A DNA stretch of 64,000 nucleotides from Hofstenia miamia (GCA_004352715.1 SCFE01000095.1:276532-340531), one strand, 5' to 3'; shown: positions 24,201 to 37,299, counted from the stretch's first letter. Notes: generated by a model from the sequence alone, not told the origin. Numbers and translations: made by a program.

Positions 24201-27200
24201 AATAACATATATTCGTTCATCGCGACATCTATTCTTGTTGGATAGGTATAGAGAAAGGAAGACATTTGATAGTAAGCTGACTGGCTTCGTTGATTTTTTG
24301 AAATTGTGTAACAGTTAAATTACTTAGTAGTCAATATTCTTAGCAATTAGTTATTGAATAAGTAGAATTCGAAAAAAAATTGATGAATTTTCAACAGCAG
24401 TCACCATCAAAAAATACAATTTATTTTTCCTAATTTATGTTGGTTTAAATAATTTTGCATTTGCTGCTAAAAATTGTTGAAATTTTTTATGTTTCTACAT
24501 TTTGCTTTGAGATATGAAATGTATTCATGAAAATTTAGACTTAAACTACATATGCAAACACTTAACATTTTATCTGAATTTATCTATTATTTATAAACTT
24601 TTTAAATGATTTCTTGTCTAGGGTTCACTATGATGGTCAAATATGGAAAATATAATGAAAATCTATATAAATGTATATTTTAATGACTAACGGAAGTTTC
24701 TTGTTTGGAAATGGTATAATTTATAGACATTCATAAGTTCCAGATTTACTTACAATAACAGTTAAAGTAGTTTTATTATAAATATAATTATTTCTTCAAT
24801 CTTAAACTAAATTGAATAAATGATAACTGCGTGGTATTTATCAATTTATAAATTGCGGGTTGAATGACCGCGCATGTCACATTTCGAGAGATTATTGAAG
24901 CCGGTGTAATAGAGGTCGCTTTATTGCATGCTATAAATATAAATTCTGAATAATAAGTAGAACAATTATAAGAACTCTTGTGATTCCATAAAACAATATC
25001 TCATTTGAGGGAAATACTTTACTTTTATCAATCTAGAAATTCAGCGAGTGAAATTCTATTTAACTGCATTGAAAACTTGAAAGATCGCTTTGCTATTTTT
25101 CTTAATAGTATTTTCAAGAAACGATGATATGGGTATGCTGTATTTTTAGATTATGATTAAGAAGGAAGTTATTTTTTTATTTGGAAAAATAATCAGATGT
25201 TCAAAGATTTATAATATTTTATCAATTAAAAGATCATAGATGTTGAAAACACATTAAATTAGATTCATAGAATTCCAGATTTAAATAATTATTTCTAAGC
25301 TTTTAAGGTTGTATTTAAAATTTTTTTTTAATGTTACTACTTTTATAGTCTTTGACTTGAATTTATTGTGCCGGATTTCAATAAATTCCATTAGTTAATG
25401 CAATTTAGTACAGATGCACTTAAGTAATATATAACCTCTAATTGAATTGTATATTTATTATTATTGAGCTAACTTAGTCCTTTTTTTCTTGATTTTTTCA
25501 TTTCATTAAAATTTCTCTTCAAAACTTCATAAGAGACCATTAAGAATACTTTTTTATAAAAAATTGCGAATAAAAATTTTAGTGACAATGCTATCTTCAT
25601 CTTCTAATATATTCAAACTCTAAGAAATGCCTTGTATATCATAATGACTTTCAAAATTTCTAAAATCAAAATATGAAATTTATAATGAAGTTTTATACAT
25701 GTTCTGGATACTATAAATTGTATGTACGCGGTCTCCGCTACTGTCTTGCAGAATCCAGCGGTTTTTGGTAGAAAGCAACAATTCGCTTTCCCAACATTCT
25801 TGCATACATTTTGAATAAGGTCTATTTTTTGTATCCAGCGCCATATAAAAAATGTAAAAGTTTGAATTAATTCTCGTATGTGTAAATTTTCATTTCAGTC
25901 TTTTACCGATACATTTCTATTTAGACAAATGACCTAACTGATGATTCTCTGTCTCATGAATGGCATAATCATTATGTATTTTATTCTTCTATTCTGGTGA
26001 GACCTGACAATATCTAGTGATTTATGGAAACGTGGAACTAATTTATTTCTAAAAAATTGTTCATGCAGGTTAGAAATAGTTCGGCAATATGCCAGGCGGA
26101 AATAAATCAAGACATCTGGTCTGTTATGTGAGACAAATTATACAGTTTCTTCCTAATCTTGTCTGAGGTGTCTGGTCGATTGGTAATTTGAATCTTCAAA
26201 TCTTGCCTAGAAGAATTATTTATGAGCAATTTTGGCCAATATACTGGCGTATATATCACTCTTCTCAATGCAATTTAGCTCAGTTATGGGTGCGCAGGAT
26301 TTCTTTCAAAATATTTACAAGCATTCAAAATCATTATTTAAAAACGAATTTCCAAAATGTAGACTAAACTGATTTTAAATTACAGTTTGTTTTAACAGAT
26401 TTATTTCGCTTAGTAGACACAAATAACTTAATGTTTATAATTTTAAATTCTTTGTTAACATTTTATGTATTTCGTTTCTTTTAGTAATGCATAACTAGAA
26501 TTTAATTTTGGTGCAAAAAATAGGGTTTATATTTCTATAGGGGCAGCACAAGTATGGCCCTAAAAACTAATATCATTGACGTTAGTAAGGCGCTAAACAA
26601 TATATTTCTTTAAAATTCTCTGTGTGTGGTATAGATTCATTTAGCATATTTCAAATGCACAAATTTTTTATCGATGGGGAAACCAGGAGCGCATTCTTAC
26701 TAAAAAATTTATACATTTTAAAATATTACACTCTGAAAAAATGCAGTGTTGTACGAAAAAACAACAATATATTCTCCACTAATACTAACAGGAAATTTTC
26801 CTGAGTGCACAAGATTTTCAAAGTGGTCTTATTATACCACTGTTATTAGTGCTGGATCCGGTCAGGTTAAAGCCGGTTAATCTGCAAAAGCCTGTTAATC
26901 AAGTTAAAATCCGGTTAAATTATTCTATTTTTAATTTTCAAAATTTATTGATTACATTGTTTGGAGTATTACAAAACAATAGAAGTGTGCAAGGATTTCC
27001 AGTTGTCATTCTAGTCCTCATCTACATTTTGCCATTTAGATTATGAAATTGCAATAATGCATGCACTATTTAATGATCGACTCCAACATTTTTTAATTCG
27101 CTTTGCTGTGGTTAAACTATAAAAGGCTTCCAAATATTAAGCTTTTATTGAATAAAATCGTAGCATGATAGTTATTGCAACATTATAGTAAATCAACATA

Positions 27201-27532
27201 AGCATTAAGTCACAATGCAAAGCCTTTATACATACAACATCCAGTACTTGTCGGTTTACCATATGACAACTGGTAAACCTAGCTAATTAAAATCTATTAG
27301 TAATTGTTCATATCATTCTTCCTATCTTTTTTTCTTTCAATACTGCAGATGATAGGATCCTGTGGTTAGCAACTATATTTCAATTAGATAAAATCATTCA
27401 TAAAGTTCTATATTTCATATTCTTTTCCATTTTGTATAACTACATGCATTTCCTTTATTATATTTTGATAGATTTTGCGTTCATTTTCATTAATGTTTGC
27501 TTTAAAAAATTTCATGTCTAAAATCACGAAAG
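21273..27532. other. Non-coding AT-rich sequence
   Basis: 6 kb with no supported exon. Near 26850-26920 the word ccggttaa/aggttaa recurs (ggtcaggttaaagccggttaa and later copies), suggesting the end of an old DNA transposon. A small hairpin tgcctcttcatctaatgaggca lies at about 22784. Confidence 0.45.
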
Positions 27533-27712
27533 ATATATATATANNNNNNNNNNNNNNNNNNNNNNNNNNNNNNNNNNNNNNNNNNNNNNNNNNNNNNNNN
27601 NNNNNNNNNNNNNNNNNNNNNNNNNNNNNNNNNNNNNNNNNNNNNNNNNNNNNNNNNNNNNNNNNNNNNNNNNNNNNNNNNNNNNNNNNNNNNNNNNNNN
27701 NNNNNNNNNNNN

Positions 27713-27743
<31 letters not shown>
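27533..27743. repeat. (TA)n microsatellite containing a 169-N gap
   Basis: TA dinucleotides border unknown bases at 27544-27712; the array size is unresolved. Confidence 0.9.
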
Positions 27744-27746
<3 letters not shown>

Positions 27747-30110
27747 AGTAGTGCTTTTCCTTTGAGGCCAATTGGCAAGGCTCACTAATTTTTAGAGAAA
27801 AATTTGCATAAATTAATTTAGGTTGAGCACTTAAGAGCTAAATTCTGTTTGAAGAATTCTCCCACACCTACACACAAACAACTGTTTATTGATCACTGTT
27901 ATTAGAAAGGCATTTATCAACATTGTAAAATTAAATTAAGCAGATAATATACCTATTTCACTGAAGTATCGAAACCGTTAATTCTTCAATAATTTAACTT
28001 GATTGTCTACCCAAAATCAACAACCCATAAGCAATAATTCATGTCATCGTTAAACTATCAAAAATTCACTAGAGCATTTAGGAACAAAATTAATACTACT
28101 TTACTACTATGGTACATAAGCGGCGCGTACATATAAGCAAGGCAAGCAATGCTTGCCCAATGAATTTTTAGAAAAAGAATTTCATTCCTAATTGTATGAA
28201 TTTATACGGTATCTATACAAATATTCCAATCGTAAATTGTTAACTTGCGTTAAAACAACATCAAGATTCAAGTCAGCGCCTACTATATGAGGCGCTGATC
28301 AAGTAATAATATGAATGGATTATGCGACATAATTTATTATGATTTGCGTTAAACATTGCTCTACTTACATCTAATCAAAGACGTATTAAAAATTATCTCT
28401 ATTTTTCTGTATCTTGCTCTGTACGAAAATATATAGGCATATTTTTTTAAACCGTTCTTCAGCAAACCAAACTTTATGAAGATATATATTAAAAAATTGG
28501 TAATTATTGACAAAGAAAAATACTATTTTAATTAATTTTAAATTAAAAATCATCTTCATCTCTCTCTTCGTATGTGCTGACTCTCAAAGACAATGCATTT
28601 GGTAATAAAGATATTCAAATTGTATATAATTTGTAGAAGCCATTATAAAATAATGAGCTAAATATTGTTCTATTGGCTAATTACATTAGAAATTTAAGCG
28701 AAAACGATAAATCTCATGAAATTTGCACTTAAGGAAGTGCCTGCTTTATTTATATTTCACGTCTTTTTCTGTTCCCGCAGGCAGAAACGTAAACCTTTTG
28801 TCTAGACCAAGTCGTTCCATACGCCATGCATTTCAAGAGAGATAAATTATTGAGGGACTTATGTTTTAATTACATTCACAGTGTGAAAGTAACGGTGCCG
28901 TACAGTAAATAATGATAATTGTAAATATTTTAACCGGCCCATAACATTCATGTGGAAACATATCCCTTACCTGAAAACCTTTGTTGCTGCATTAAAACAC
29001 AAATTAGTAATCTTTATTGTTACATCCATTTAAACAAATATCATGACCAAATTTACATCAATACCTAGCAAGGTAGAGATTTATAAAAGTAATATCAATA
29101 TTTCTGAAAATTCTGAGTACATACATAAAAAATTTAGTAGGGAGCATTATATTTCAAACTTTATGGAGTTAAATGCAATTCCTATCAGCAGGCTTAAATG
29201 TATGGCCTTTTTTGTTCATCGTAGTTCACTTTGGTTTAGACGATTAAGCAAGACCTAATTTAACTGTAATGCTTGACAATTGAAGTTCTTAGTCACTGCA
29301 CAAAACTAAAATTGCAGTAAATGAACATTAACAGAAAGTTAGAAATCATTTATTTTCTAAAAATAATGAGTAATTAATCAACCGTCTTGACCATAAAAGT
29401 GGGGCAATTGTATACAACATAATCTTACAAAGAAAATGATTTATTGTGTAAATTGAGTTTGAATTTAAATTCATAAAATGCTTTAATTTAGAGAACTTTT
29501 ATTATCTACTCATTCGTTCTGTGTTCTATTTATTTTAAACTTAGATTGCATAGTTCGGCTATAAAGTCTTTAACGCGAGTTTAACACCAATCTTATTTGT
29601 ATAATTAAAGAAGACACCGACCGAAACTATAATCACAACATTTATCTTTAAACACTAGTGCAATTTTGTAAACCAAGGACATTTTCTTAATAAACCATGT
29701 TTCTAATTACACAGCCTTACATAAAATTAAACAAAATAAAACAACTGATCTCATATAGCTAGCTAACTACAAAATGATTCAGCTAGCTATCATTCATGTG
29801 TGGTGATACTAATTCTAAACTAGTTTTCACTTACAATTGCAAACATCTATGAAAAGAATATATATTGTAAAAATTGGACTTCGTTATTTAAAATAATGTT
29901 TACTTTATGGATTAAGACAGTTGAAAATACTTTCTATAATTTAACTGGACAAAATTAAATACTGAAATGTATCTAGAGTTTCTGGAACATCCGGTAACTC
30001 ACTTTCAGGATGATTGGAATTTTATTTTACAGCATAATGATGTCAAATTTTATGTTGCGCTAACTGTGCCTAATTGGTTAGAAGAGCACTCACTACATAT
30101 CCCTTCTTAG
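27744..30110. other. Non-coding AT-rich sequence
   Basis: No supported gene. Contains the GC-richer patch at 28115-28298 listed separately. Confidence 0.45.
28115..28298. repeat. Possible DNA-transposon fragment with palindromic ends
   Basis: The left part has gcggcgcgtacatataagc and the palindrome ggcaagcaatgcttgcc. The right part has the imperfect palindrome tcagcgcctactatatgag ending gcgctga (28273-28298). The ends partly mirror each other (gcgcgtacatata versus gcgcctcatata). No target duplication found. Confidence 0.3.
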
Positions 30111-30118
30111 GCCACCTA

Positions 30119-30684
30119 TAGCTCAAGTAAAAAATGTGGCCACATTATAAACATCCCTTTTATAACAAACGAAAGACAAATAGAGGCTTATACAATATAA
30201 TTGAAAATATAATTGCCTAAGCTTGTAACCTGGTTACAAAGTTATTTGACAAGTTTGCCATGCAAAGCGTGACACGCAGATAAACATCTTGAAACTGAAT
30301 CAATTAAACGGACTCTAACTTCTTGAGTTATTTGGTGTTGCGATTCAAGGATGCAACTGTTTAATTATTTCAGATTTGTGGGATTTTTTCACGACACAAT
30401 CCTTCAGAATCTGCCACACGTTTTTATGGGTACTGGCGAATTCGGTGGCTATTGCATATCTTGAATATTATAATTGGTAAAAAATTATTTTGTCGATTTT
30501 GAGGTATGAGGGGTTGCTCCACCTTGTTCTAAGATCCATGAATCGGGATATAAGCAGGTTGCGTATGGTACAAATTCCTCGAGTATTTGGCAATATTTTG
30601 AACTATTTATTGTACCAGTACTAACTTCTAACTTTAGATAAAGTCCTCAAATTTTGAAAACTGACCACTTTTTTACTTGAGCTA
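30119..30684 (-). mobile_element. Tc1-like deletion derivative
   Basis: Inverted ends TAGCTCAAGTAAAAAA at 30119 and its complement ending at 30684, each bordered by TA (30117-30118 and 30685-30686), the Tc1/mariner target. At 566 bp it is less than half the usual length. It keeps only the 3' part of a transposase on the minus strand. Confidence 0.75.
30242..30529 (-). pseudogene. Tc1-like transposase, C-terminal catalytic part, decayed
   Basis: On the minus strand the frame shows GGATPHTSKSTK, where the family has the second catalytic aspartate in QDNAPCH/QDGATPH (here changed to Gly). PPNSPVPIKTCGRF follows, an eroded form of the SPDLNPIE box with the final catalytic residue lost, and then KNPTNLK and ITQEVRVRLIDSVSRCLSAC, the conserved helical end (QE..R.LI.SM..R..A). 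Several stops interrupt it. The transposase would cut and paste Tc1 elements at TA; this copy cannot. An almost identical copy lies in the second block, around 32970-33257. Confidence 0.78.
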
Positions 30685-31906
30685 TATTTATTCACCAGAA
30701 ACCATTCTAATAGAGAGAGACTTTTTCAGAAATTGGGGTGTTCTTAAGTAGGATATGAGTTTAGAAAATCTCGCCCCGTTGGAACAAATTTTGGTGACTT
30801 TAAGAACTCAGTTACTAATGTCAAATTGCACGGCGAGCTTAGAGACTTCATTTATTAATATTCTAAGGCTGCTTGTCCAGGACAAACAAAATTGGACGAT
30901 AAAACTTGTGCGCTACGTAATTTAATTACAAAAGTTGTTCGTATAGCAGTGTTCACTGATAAACATTTTCTTTGGAGAAATAATTCTCCAAATTTCTACA
31001 AATAATGAAAAGCTTTAAAAATAAATACACAATCTTAAACTATAATTTTATTCGCTTACAGTGTATGTTTCGACTGAAAATGTAATTATTAATTAGTATT
31101 TAGAATTATTTATCATGATCCATAATGTTTATTTTGTTAAAAAATCTCATGTCTCGTTATATACACAATTCTTCTATTAATATATACATACATATCATAT
31201 TATTTAAAAATAGGAATTCATTGTAATATTAAAAAATAATATAATAGAATAATAGAATAAATAAGTAATAGAATAATGATTAACAGCTATGTAGATTGGG
31301 CAGTTAATACCAGGATAGTTTCACAGTAAAATTGATGAATGATTGAATATCCAAGTGAGCAACATCAATCGTAATTTCATCATTCATGCACAGTAATAAT
31401 CCGCTCTTTAATTGAAATATGCATAAAATATTGTTGATGGGCTGGATGATAGCAAAATGAAAAATATATTTAAATTATTTTATACCCTAGTGATTTGAAA
31501 ATTGAAAAATCATTAAGAAAATTTAATTCCCACAGAAAGTCACATGGACGTCTTTCTGTAGGAATTGCATGTTCTACTATTAGTAATTTGGATAAAACAT
31601 TGTAATTCCCACTGTTGTTGCATGTTTTATATTGAGAATAAAGAATATTTCATGATGGGTGTATCAGAGCAGCCCAAGTGCAAGCCTGTATTTTATGAGA
31701 TATTATACAATTTTATAAAATAACCACATATGCCGACTTCACAAAATTGCATCCAGTCAAGCTTATGCACAAAAAATTGTCAACTGAACGGTGTTGTGCA
31801 AAGACATTCAACAATCACATGTTAGCAATATATTACAATTGATATCAGGATGGGAAATGGGTCAACGATTTAAGAAGTCAAACATTTCAGTCTTCGAATT
31901 TCTTAA

Positions 31907-32118
31907 CACTAGAAAGTCCGAGTGGTCAAATTTGACCACTTTGCACATCTTAAATGCATTTGAAATGTCTCATGTATTGAGAATATAAATAGAAAAACAG
32001 CTTATTTTGTTGTTCTTACACTTTTCTTTCATTTGCTTTGTTTTCGTTAGTTTTACTTGAACGGGTCAAACTGTCAACTGCATGAATTTAAGATATAGAA
32101 ACGTCGGATTTTCTAGTG
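31907..32118. mobile_element. piggyBac-type MITE, copy 1
   Basis: 212 bp between two TTAA sites (31903-31906 and 32119-32122), the signature target of piggyBac elements. Ends: CACTAGAAAGTCCGA on the left; on the opposite strand from the right, CACTAGAAAATCCGA. Just inside the left end is the perfect palindrome AGTGGTCAAATTTGACCACT. No coding capacity; the 65-codon frame overlapping its left end is not credible as a gene. Confidence 0.85.
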
Positions 32119-32835
32119 TTAAAAATATTAATTATTTTTGTATTGATTTTATTGATACTTTTATGTTTTAAAACATTTTATGAGAATTATACATTATTTG
32201 ATAGGGTGCTCTTAGATATACCGGGTTGGGTGCTGGTAAGAAAGTGACCTGTTTTCCACCATGCTTATTATATTGCATTTCGCAGAATAGGCCGAACAAA
32301 TTCATTGAATCTTTAGTAATTTTTAATGATTACAGTACATTTTAAAAAAAATCTACTGTACACTGAAAATAAAGATAATATGTGGTAGATCCTCCTCTAA
32401 CATCTTCGAGATCCCTTACCCATTAATGCATGCTTTCATACATTATTTTTATAAATCTTAAGATGTCCTAATAAATGTATACCAGAGAACCTGGGATTGC
32501 CTAATGACATCTGTTTTGCAGTTGCTCATGGATATTATTCTTCATCTTCAATACTACCCAGATATTAAATTTTGGTATTATGAATTTAAATTATATATTT
32601 TAACTTTGATTAGATCTAAAAGTAATTATTAGAAGAAATATTAAAACGTATAATGTTAGTTTGAATTTAACTAGTTTTCAGTCAATACATAACGCAGTCC
32701 TTAAAGTTTGCATAAATTATTCTTATAATCATTTGAATATTACAATTTAAAAAATGAGAAATAGCTATTGTTTTCATATTCGTATCCGCTTTGCGTCAAG
32801 TTAAATACAGTTCGCTATTTACATTTACAAGCTTA
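32119..32835. other. Non-coding sequence right of the MITE
   Basis: AT-rich, repeated in the second block; no feature recognised. Confidence 0.5.
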
Positions 32836-32844
32836 NGCCACCTA

Positions 32845-33410
32845 TAGCTCAAGTAAAAAATGTGGCCACATTATAAACATACCTTTTATAACAAACGAAA
32901 GACAAATAGAGGCTTATACAATATAATTGAAAATATAATTGCCTAAGCTTGTAACCTGGTTACAAAGTTATTTGACAAGTTTGCCATGCAAAGCGTGACA
33001 CGCAGATAAACATCTTGAAACTGAATCAATTAAACGGACTCTAACTTCTTGAGTTATTTGGTGTTGCGATTCAAGGATGCAACTGTTTAATTATTTCAGA
33101 TTTGTGGGATTTTTTCACGACACAATCCTTCAGAATCTGCCACACGTTTTTATGGGTACTGGCGAATTCGGTGGCTATTGCATATCTTGAATATTATAAT
33201 TGGTAAAAAATTATTTTGTCGATTTTGAGGTATGAGGGGTTGCTCCACCTTGTTCTAAGATCCATGAATCGAGATATAAGCAGGTTGCGTATGGTACAAA
33301 TTCCTCGAGTATTTGGCAATATTTTGAACTATTTATTGTACCAGTGCCATCTACTAACTTTAGATAAAGTCCTCAAATTTTGAAAACTGACCACTTTTTT
33401 ACTTGAGCTA
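32845..33410 (-). mobile_element. Tc1-like deletion derivative, second copy
   Basis: Same ends and interior as the copy at 30119-30684, with scattered substitutions (for example ccagtgccatctacta for ccagtactaacttcta). It carries the same decayed transposase tail on the minus strand. Confidence 0.75.
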
Positions 33411-33842
33411 TATTTATTCACCAGAAACCATTCTAATAGAGAGAGACTTTTTCAGAAATTGGGGTGTTCTTAAGTAGGATATGAGTTTAGAAAATCTCGC
33501 CCCGTTGGAACAAATTTTGGTGACTTTAAGAACTCAGTTACTAATGTCAAATTGCACGGCGAGCTTAGAGACTTCATTTATTAATATTCTAATGCTGCTT
33601 NTTTCATGATGGGTGTATCAGAGCAGCCCAAGGGCAAGCCTGTATTTTATGAGATATTATACAATTTTATAAAATAACCACATATGCCGACTTCACAAAA
33701 TTGCACAAAAAATTGTCAACTGAACGGTGTTGTGCAAAGACATTCAACAATCACATGTTAGCAATATATTACAATTGATATCAGGATGGGAAATGGGTCA
33801 ACGATTTAAGAAGTCAAACATTTCAGTCTTCGAATTTCTTAA

Positions 33843-34054
33843 CACTAGAAAGTCCGAGTGGTCAAATTTGACCACTTTGCACATCTTAAATGCATTTGTA
33901 ATGTCTCATGTATCGAGAATATAAATAGAAAAACAGCTTATTTTGTTGTTCTTACACTTTTCTTTCATTTGCTTTGTTTTTGTTAGTTTTACTTGAACGG
34001 GTCAAACTGTCAACTGCATGAATTTAAGATATAGAAACGTCGGATTTTCTAGTG
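33843..34054. mobile_element. piggyBac-type MITE, copy 2
   Basis: Same 212-bp length, same ends and TTAA at both borders (33839-33842 and 34055-34058) as copy 1, with a few substitutions. Probably the other allele rather than an independent insertion. Confidence 0.85.
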
Positions 34055-34771
34055 TTAAAGATATTAATTATTTTTGAATTGATTTTATTGATACTTTTAT
34101 GTTTTAAAACATTTTATGCGAATTATACATTATTTGATAGGGTGCTCTTAGATATACCGGATTGGGTGCTGGTAAGAAAGTGACCTGTTTTCCACCATGC
34201 TTATTATATTGCATTTCGCAGAATAGGTCGAACAAATTCATTGAATCTTTAATAATTTTTAATGATTACTGTACATTTTAAAAAAAATGTACTGTACACT
34301 GAAAATAAAGATAATATGTGGTAGATCCTCCTCTAACATCTTCGAGATCCCTTACCCATTAATGCATGCTTTCATACATTATTTTTATAAATCTTAAGAT
34401 GTCCTAATAAATGTATACCAGAGAACCTGGGATTGCCTAATGACATCTGTTTTGCAGTTGCTCATGGATATTATTCTTCATCTTCAATACTACCCAGATA
34501 TTAAATTTTGGTATTATGAATTTAAATTATATATTTTAACTTTCATTAGATCTAAAAGTAATTATTAGAAGAAATATTAAAACGTATAATGTTAGTTTGA
34601 ATTTAACTAGTTTTCAGTCAATACATAACGCAGTCCTTAAAGTTTGCATAAATTATTCTTATAATCATTTGAATATTACAATTTAAAAAATGAGAAATAG
34701 CTATTGTTTTCATATTCGTATCCGCTTTGCGTCAAGTTAAATACAGTTCGCTATTTACATTTACAAGCTTA

Positions 34772-35852
34772 ATTTTGCTTTCAAAAGATAATGCAAATCA
34801 AAGTTAATTCAAAGATTTTTAAATAATATAATTCAATTATTAAGTATGTTATTGAAAATTGAATATTCTTTAAAGTTTGTCAACAATATATATTTCTTTA
34901 TATGAATTCCACAATGCGTTCTCTTATTATACTAATTAATTTATGGTTATAAAAAATAGCATTGTAACAAATTGACCCTTAAAATGGATAGTACATGTAT
35001 TTAATAAAAACTTAGAACGTGCACGCCCATCCTAACTAAATTGCTGGGTCCACTGTTGTGAAGATTTTTTGAGTGAAAGTATGTACATGGAAGTTCCAAC
35101 CTGTGGTATATACACGTTTTTGCTGTTTTAAATATACATAAACTTTCTTTAATTATATCCATATGTAGAACTTGGATATTCTTTCAATTTTAATAACAAA
35201 TTGAAAACTTTCCGTATTTTCTATGGCTGAAATGTGGAACATGGAAGTAATTCTATCTTTTTACAAGGTAGAATCACCGAGACACGCTGGGTATTTATAG
35301 AAGCTTTTGATCAAAGTTAATTTACACTTTGGACTTGACTAATTCACCTGACACTTTACAGAACTCGTTCGCTCTGCGAGTATTGGCTTAGCTTTATATA
35401 AGCTTCAACAGTTCTACATAGCACTACAAGTAGTTGTAGTATTTTGGAGTTGTCGATTCTAGATGCATAACAAAGTTTGAAGTAGAGTGTTAAATTTCAC
35501 AAACTTACATTTGTTGTCGATTTAATGTATTAGAGATTGATTCCTCCATGCTATCGTCAGTTTAAATATATATTTCTGTACGTCAATGAAAGCTTTATGA
35601 TAATCAAATTTTTAATAATGTAATTTCATCAAATTAGACAATTTTTAGAGCGAATAATATGAATTGTCGCAAAATTGTGACTGTTGGTGAGTCTTGCTTT
35701 TCGTTAACATCTTTTGTTGTGTCACCCTGATAGAAAAATGAGGAGGACAGACAGGTTTGAAGAGCATATAATAACGTAATTAAAGATGGTAATTACATTT
35801 GCGTGTTTACTAAACCGCCAAAATTGCTGTTTTTGCTCATGTTAACTTAGTC
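34772..35852. other. Non-coding AT-rich sequence
   Basis: No feature recognised. Confidence 0.5.
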
Positions 35853-36107
35853 ATGCAGGCAGTTGAATTTATATATCACAACATCACCCATGATTTTAGT
35901 TATTTATACACAGCATCAGGTATGCCAAAGTCCACGAAAGGTAGCGGATCATTTAAAAGAAAAGCTGGAAGTAGCCCTCCTGTGCAATTTTCGGGAATTG
36001 ATAAGCAGAAATTGACGAAAATTCCATTTTCTCTGGACGAGATATATCTCAAAAGTTCACAAAGGACAGGAGTTTCTGTTTACATTCGACAGTGCATCGG
36101 TCATTAG
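35853..36107 (+). CDS. Short hypothetical frame, possible exon or element gene start
   Basis: 84 codons. The portion from an internal Met (MPKSTKGSGSFKRKAG, about residue 24) is basic and of ordinary amino-acid make-up (later FSGIDKQKLTKIPFSLDEIY), unlike the low-complexity frames elsewhere. A pyrimidine-poor acceptor-like cag lies just before it. I recognise no domain. It sits 150 bp from a gap that begins inside a repeated motif, so it may belong to a transposon hidden by the gap. Confidence 0.2.
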   Translation: MQAVEFIYHNITHDFSYLYTASGMPKSTKGSGSFKRKAGSSPPVQFSGIDKQKLTKIPFSLDEIYLKSSQRTGVSVYIRQCIGH

Positions 36108-36165
36108 CTAGATCGGGTATAAAGAAGAAATCGTGTTGAAGTTTGCTCCACAAGGCCGCGACTCG

Positions 36166-36263
36166 GTTGCGTTTACAAAAACGCAACTTTGGGGTGTTTT
36201 TCTTTTTAACGCAACTTGTGGTATTTTAACGCAACTTAGCGCTATAATATAAAATTTTAACGC
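36166..36263. repeat. Repeated AACGCAACTT motif cut by a gap
   Basis: A hairpin gttgcgtttac/aaaacgcaac at 36166-36187 is followed by further AACGCAACTT copies at about 36208 and 36227, and a truncated ttttaacgc at the gap edge. Looks like the subterminal repeats of a DNA transposon. Confidence 0.55.
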
Positions 36264-37263
36264 NNNNNNNNNNNNNNNNNNNNNNNNNNNNNNNNNNNNN
36301 NNNNNNNNNNNNNNNNNNNNNNNNNNNNNNNNNNNNNNNNNNNNNNNNNNNNNNNNNNNNNNNNNNNNNNNNNNNNNNNNNNNNNNNNNNNNNNNNNNNN
36401 NNNNNNNNNNNNNNNNNNNNNNNNNNNNNNNNNNNNNNNNNNNNNNNNNNNNNNNNNNNNNNNNNNNNNNNNNNNNNNNNNNNNNNNNNNNNNNNNNNNN
36501 NNNNNNNNNNNNNNNNNNNNNNNNNNNNNNNNNNNNNNNNNNNNNNNNNNNNNNNNNNNNNNNNNNNNNNNNNNNNNNNNNNNNNNNNNNNNNNNNNNNN
36601 NNNNNNNNNNNNNNNNNNNNNNNNNNNNNNNNNNNNNNNNNNNNNNNNNNNNNNNNNNNNNNNNNNNNNNNNNNNNNNNNNNNNNNNNNNNNNNNNNNNN
36701 NNNNNNNNNNNNNNNNNNNNNNNNNNNNNNNNNNNNNNNNNNNNNNNNNNNNNNNNNNNNNNNNNNNNNNNNNNNNNNNNNNNNNNNNNNNNNNNNNNNN
36801 NNNNNNNNNNNNNNNNNNNNNNNNNNNNNNNNNNNNNNNNNNNNNNNNNNNNNNNNNNNNNNNNNNNNNNNNNNNNNNNNNNNNNNNNNNNNNNNNNNNN
36901 NNNNNNNNNNNNNNNNNNNNNNNNNNNNNNNNNNNNNNNNNNNNNNNNNNNNNNNNNNNNNNNNNNNNNNNNNNNNNNNNNNNNNNNNNNNNNNNNNNNN
37001 NNNNNNNNNNNNNNNNNNNNNNNNNNNNNNNNNNNNNNNNNNNNNNNNNNNNNNNNNNNNNNNNNNNNNNNNNNNNNNNNNNNNNNNNNNNNNNNNNNNN
37101 NNNNNNNNNNNNNNNNNNNNNNNNNNNNNNNNNNNNNNNNNNNNNNNNNNNNNNNNNNNNNNNNNNNNNNNNNNNNNNNNNNNNNNNNNNNNNNNNNNNN
37201 NNNNNNNNNNNNNNNNNNNNNNNNNNNNNNNNNNNNNNNNNNNNNNNNNNNNNNNNNNNNNNN
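36264..37263. other. Assembly gap of exactly 1000 N
   Basis: Round-number gap, so probably of unknown true size. The frame that seems to span it is an artefact of N translation. Confidence 0.95.
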
Positions 37264-37299
37264 ATTATGAATTACCAAGTATAAAAAGTTTTTGCAACA

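Larger units (their letters stand above)
30111..32835 (+). repeat. First copy of a duplicated 2.7-kb block
   Basis: Near-identical to 32837-34771, except that the second copy lacks 30875-31647 (replaced by one N at 33601) and 18 bp near 31751. The block contains the Tc1 derivative and the piggyBac MITE. The junction between copies is a single N at 32836, so an assembly overlap is more likely than a true tandem duplication. Confidence 0.9.
32837..34771 (+). repeat. Second, shorter copy of the 2.7-kb block
   Basis: 32837-33600 aligns with 30111-30874 at the same length, and 33602-34771 aligns with 31648-32835 apart from one 18-bp deletion. Both boundaries carry a single N (32836, 33601). The pattern fits a small redundant contig plus a right-hand contig whose start overlaps the left contig's end. 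Confidence 0.9.

Noticed and set aside
31791-31988. 65-codon frame present twice (also 33727-33924)
   Set aside because: Half of it lies within the piggyBac MITE end and palindrome; the second copy is the same locus repeated by assembly.
36226-37278. 350-codon minus-strand frame
   Set aside because: Almost entirely N bases.
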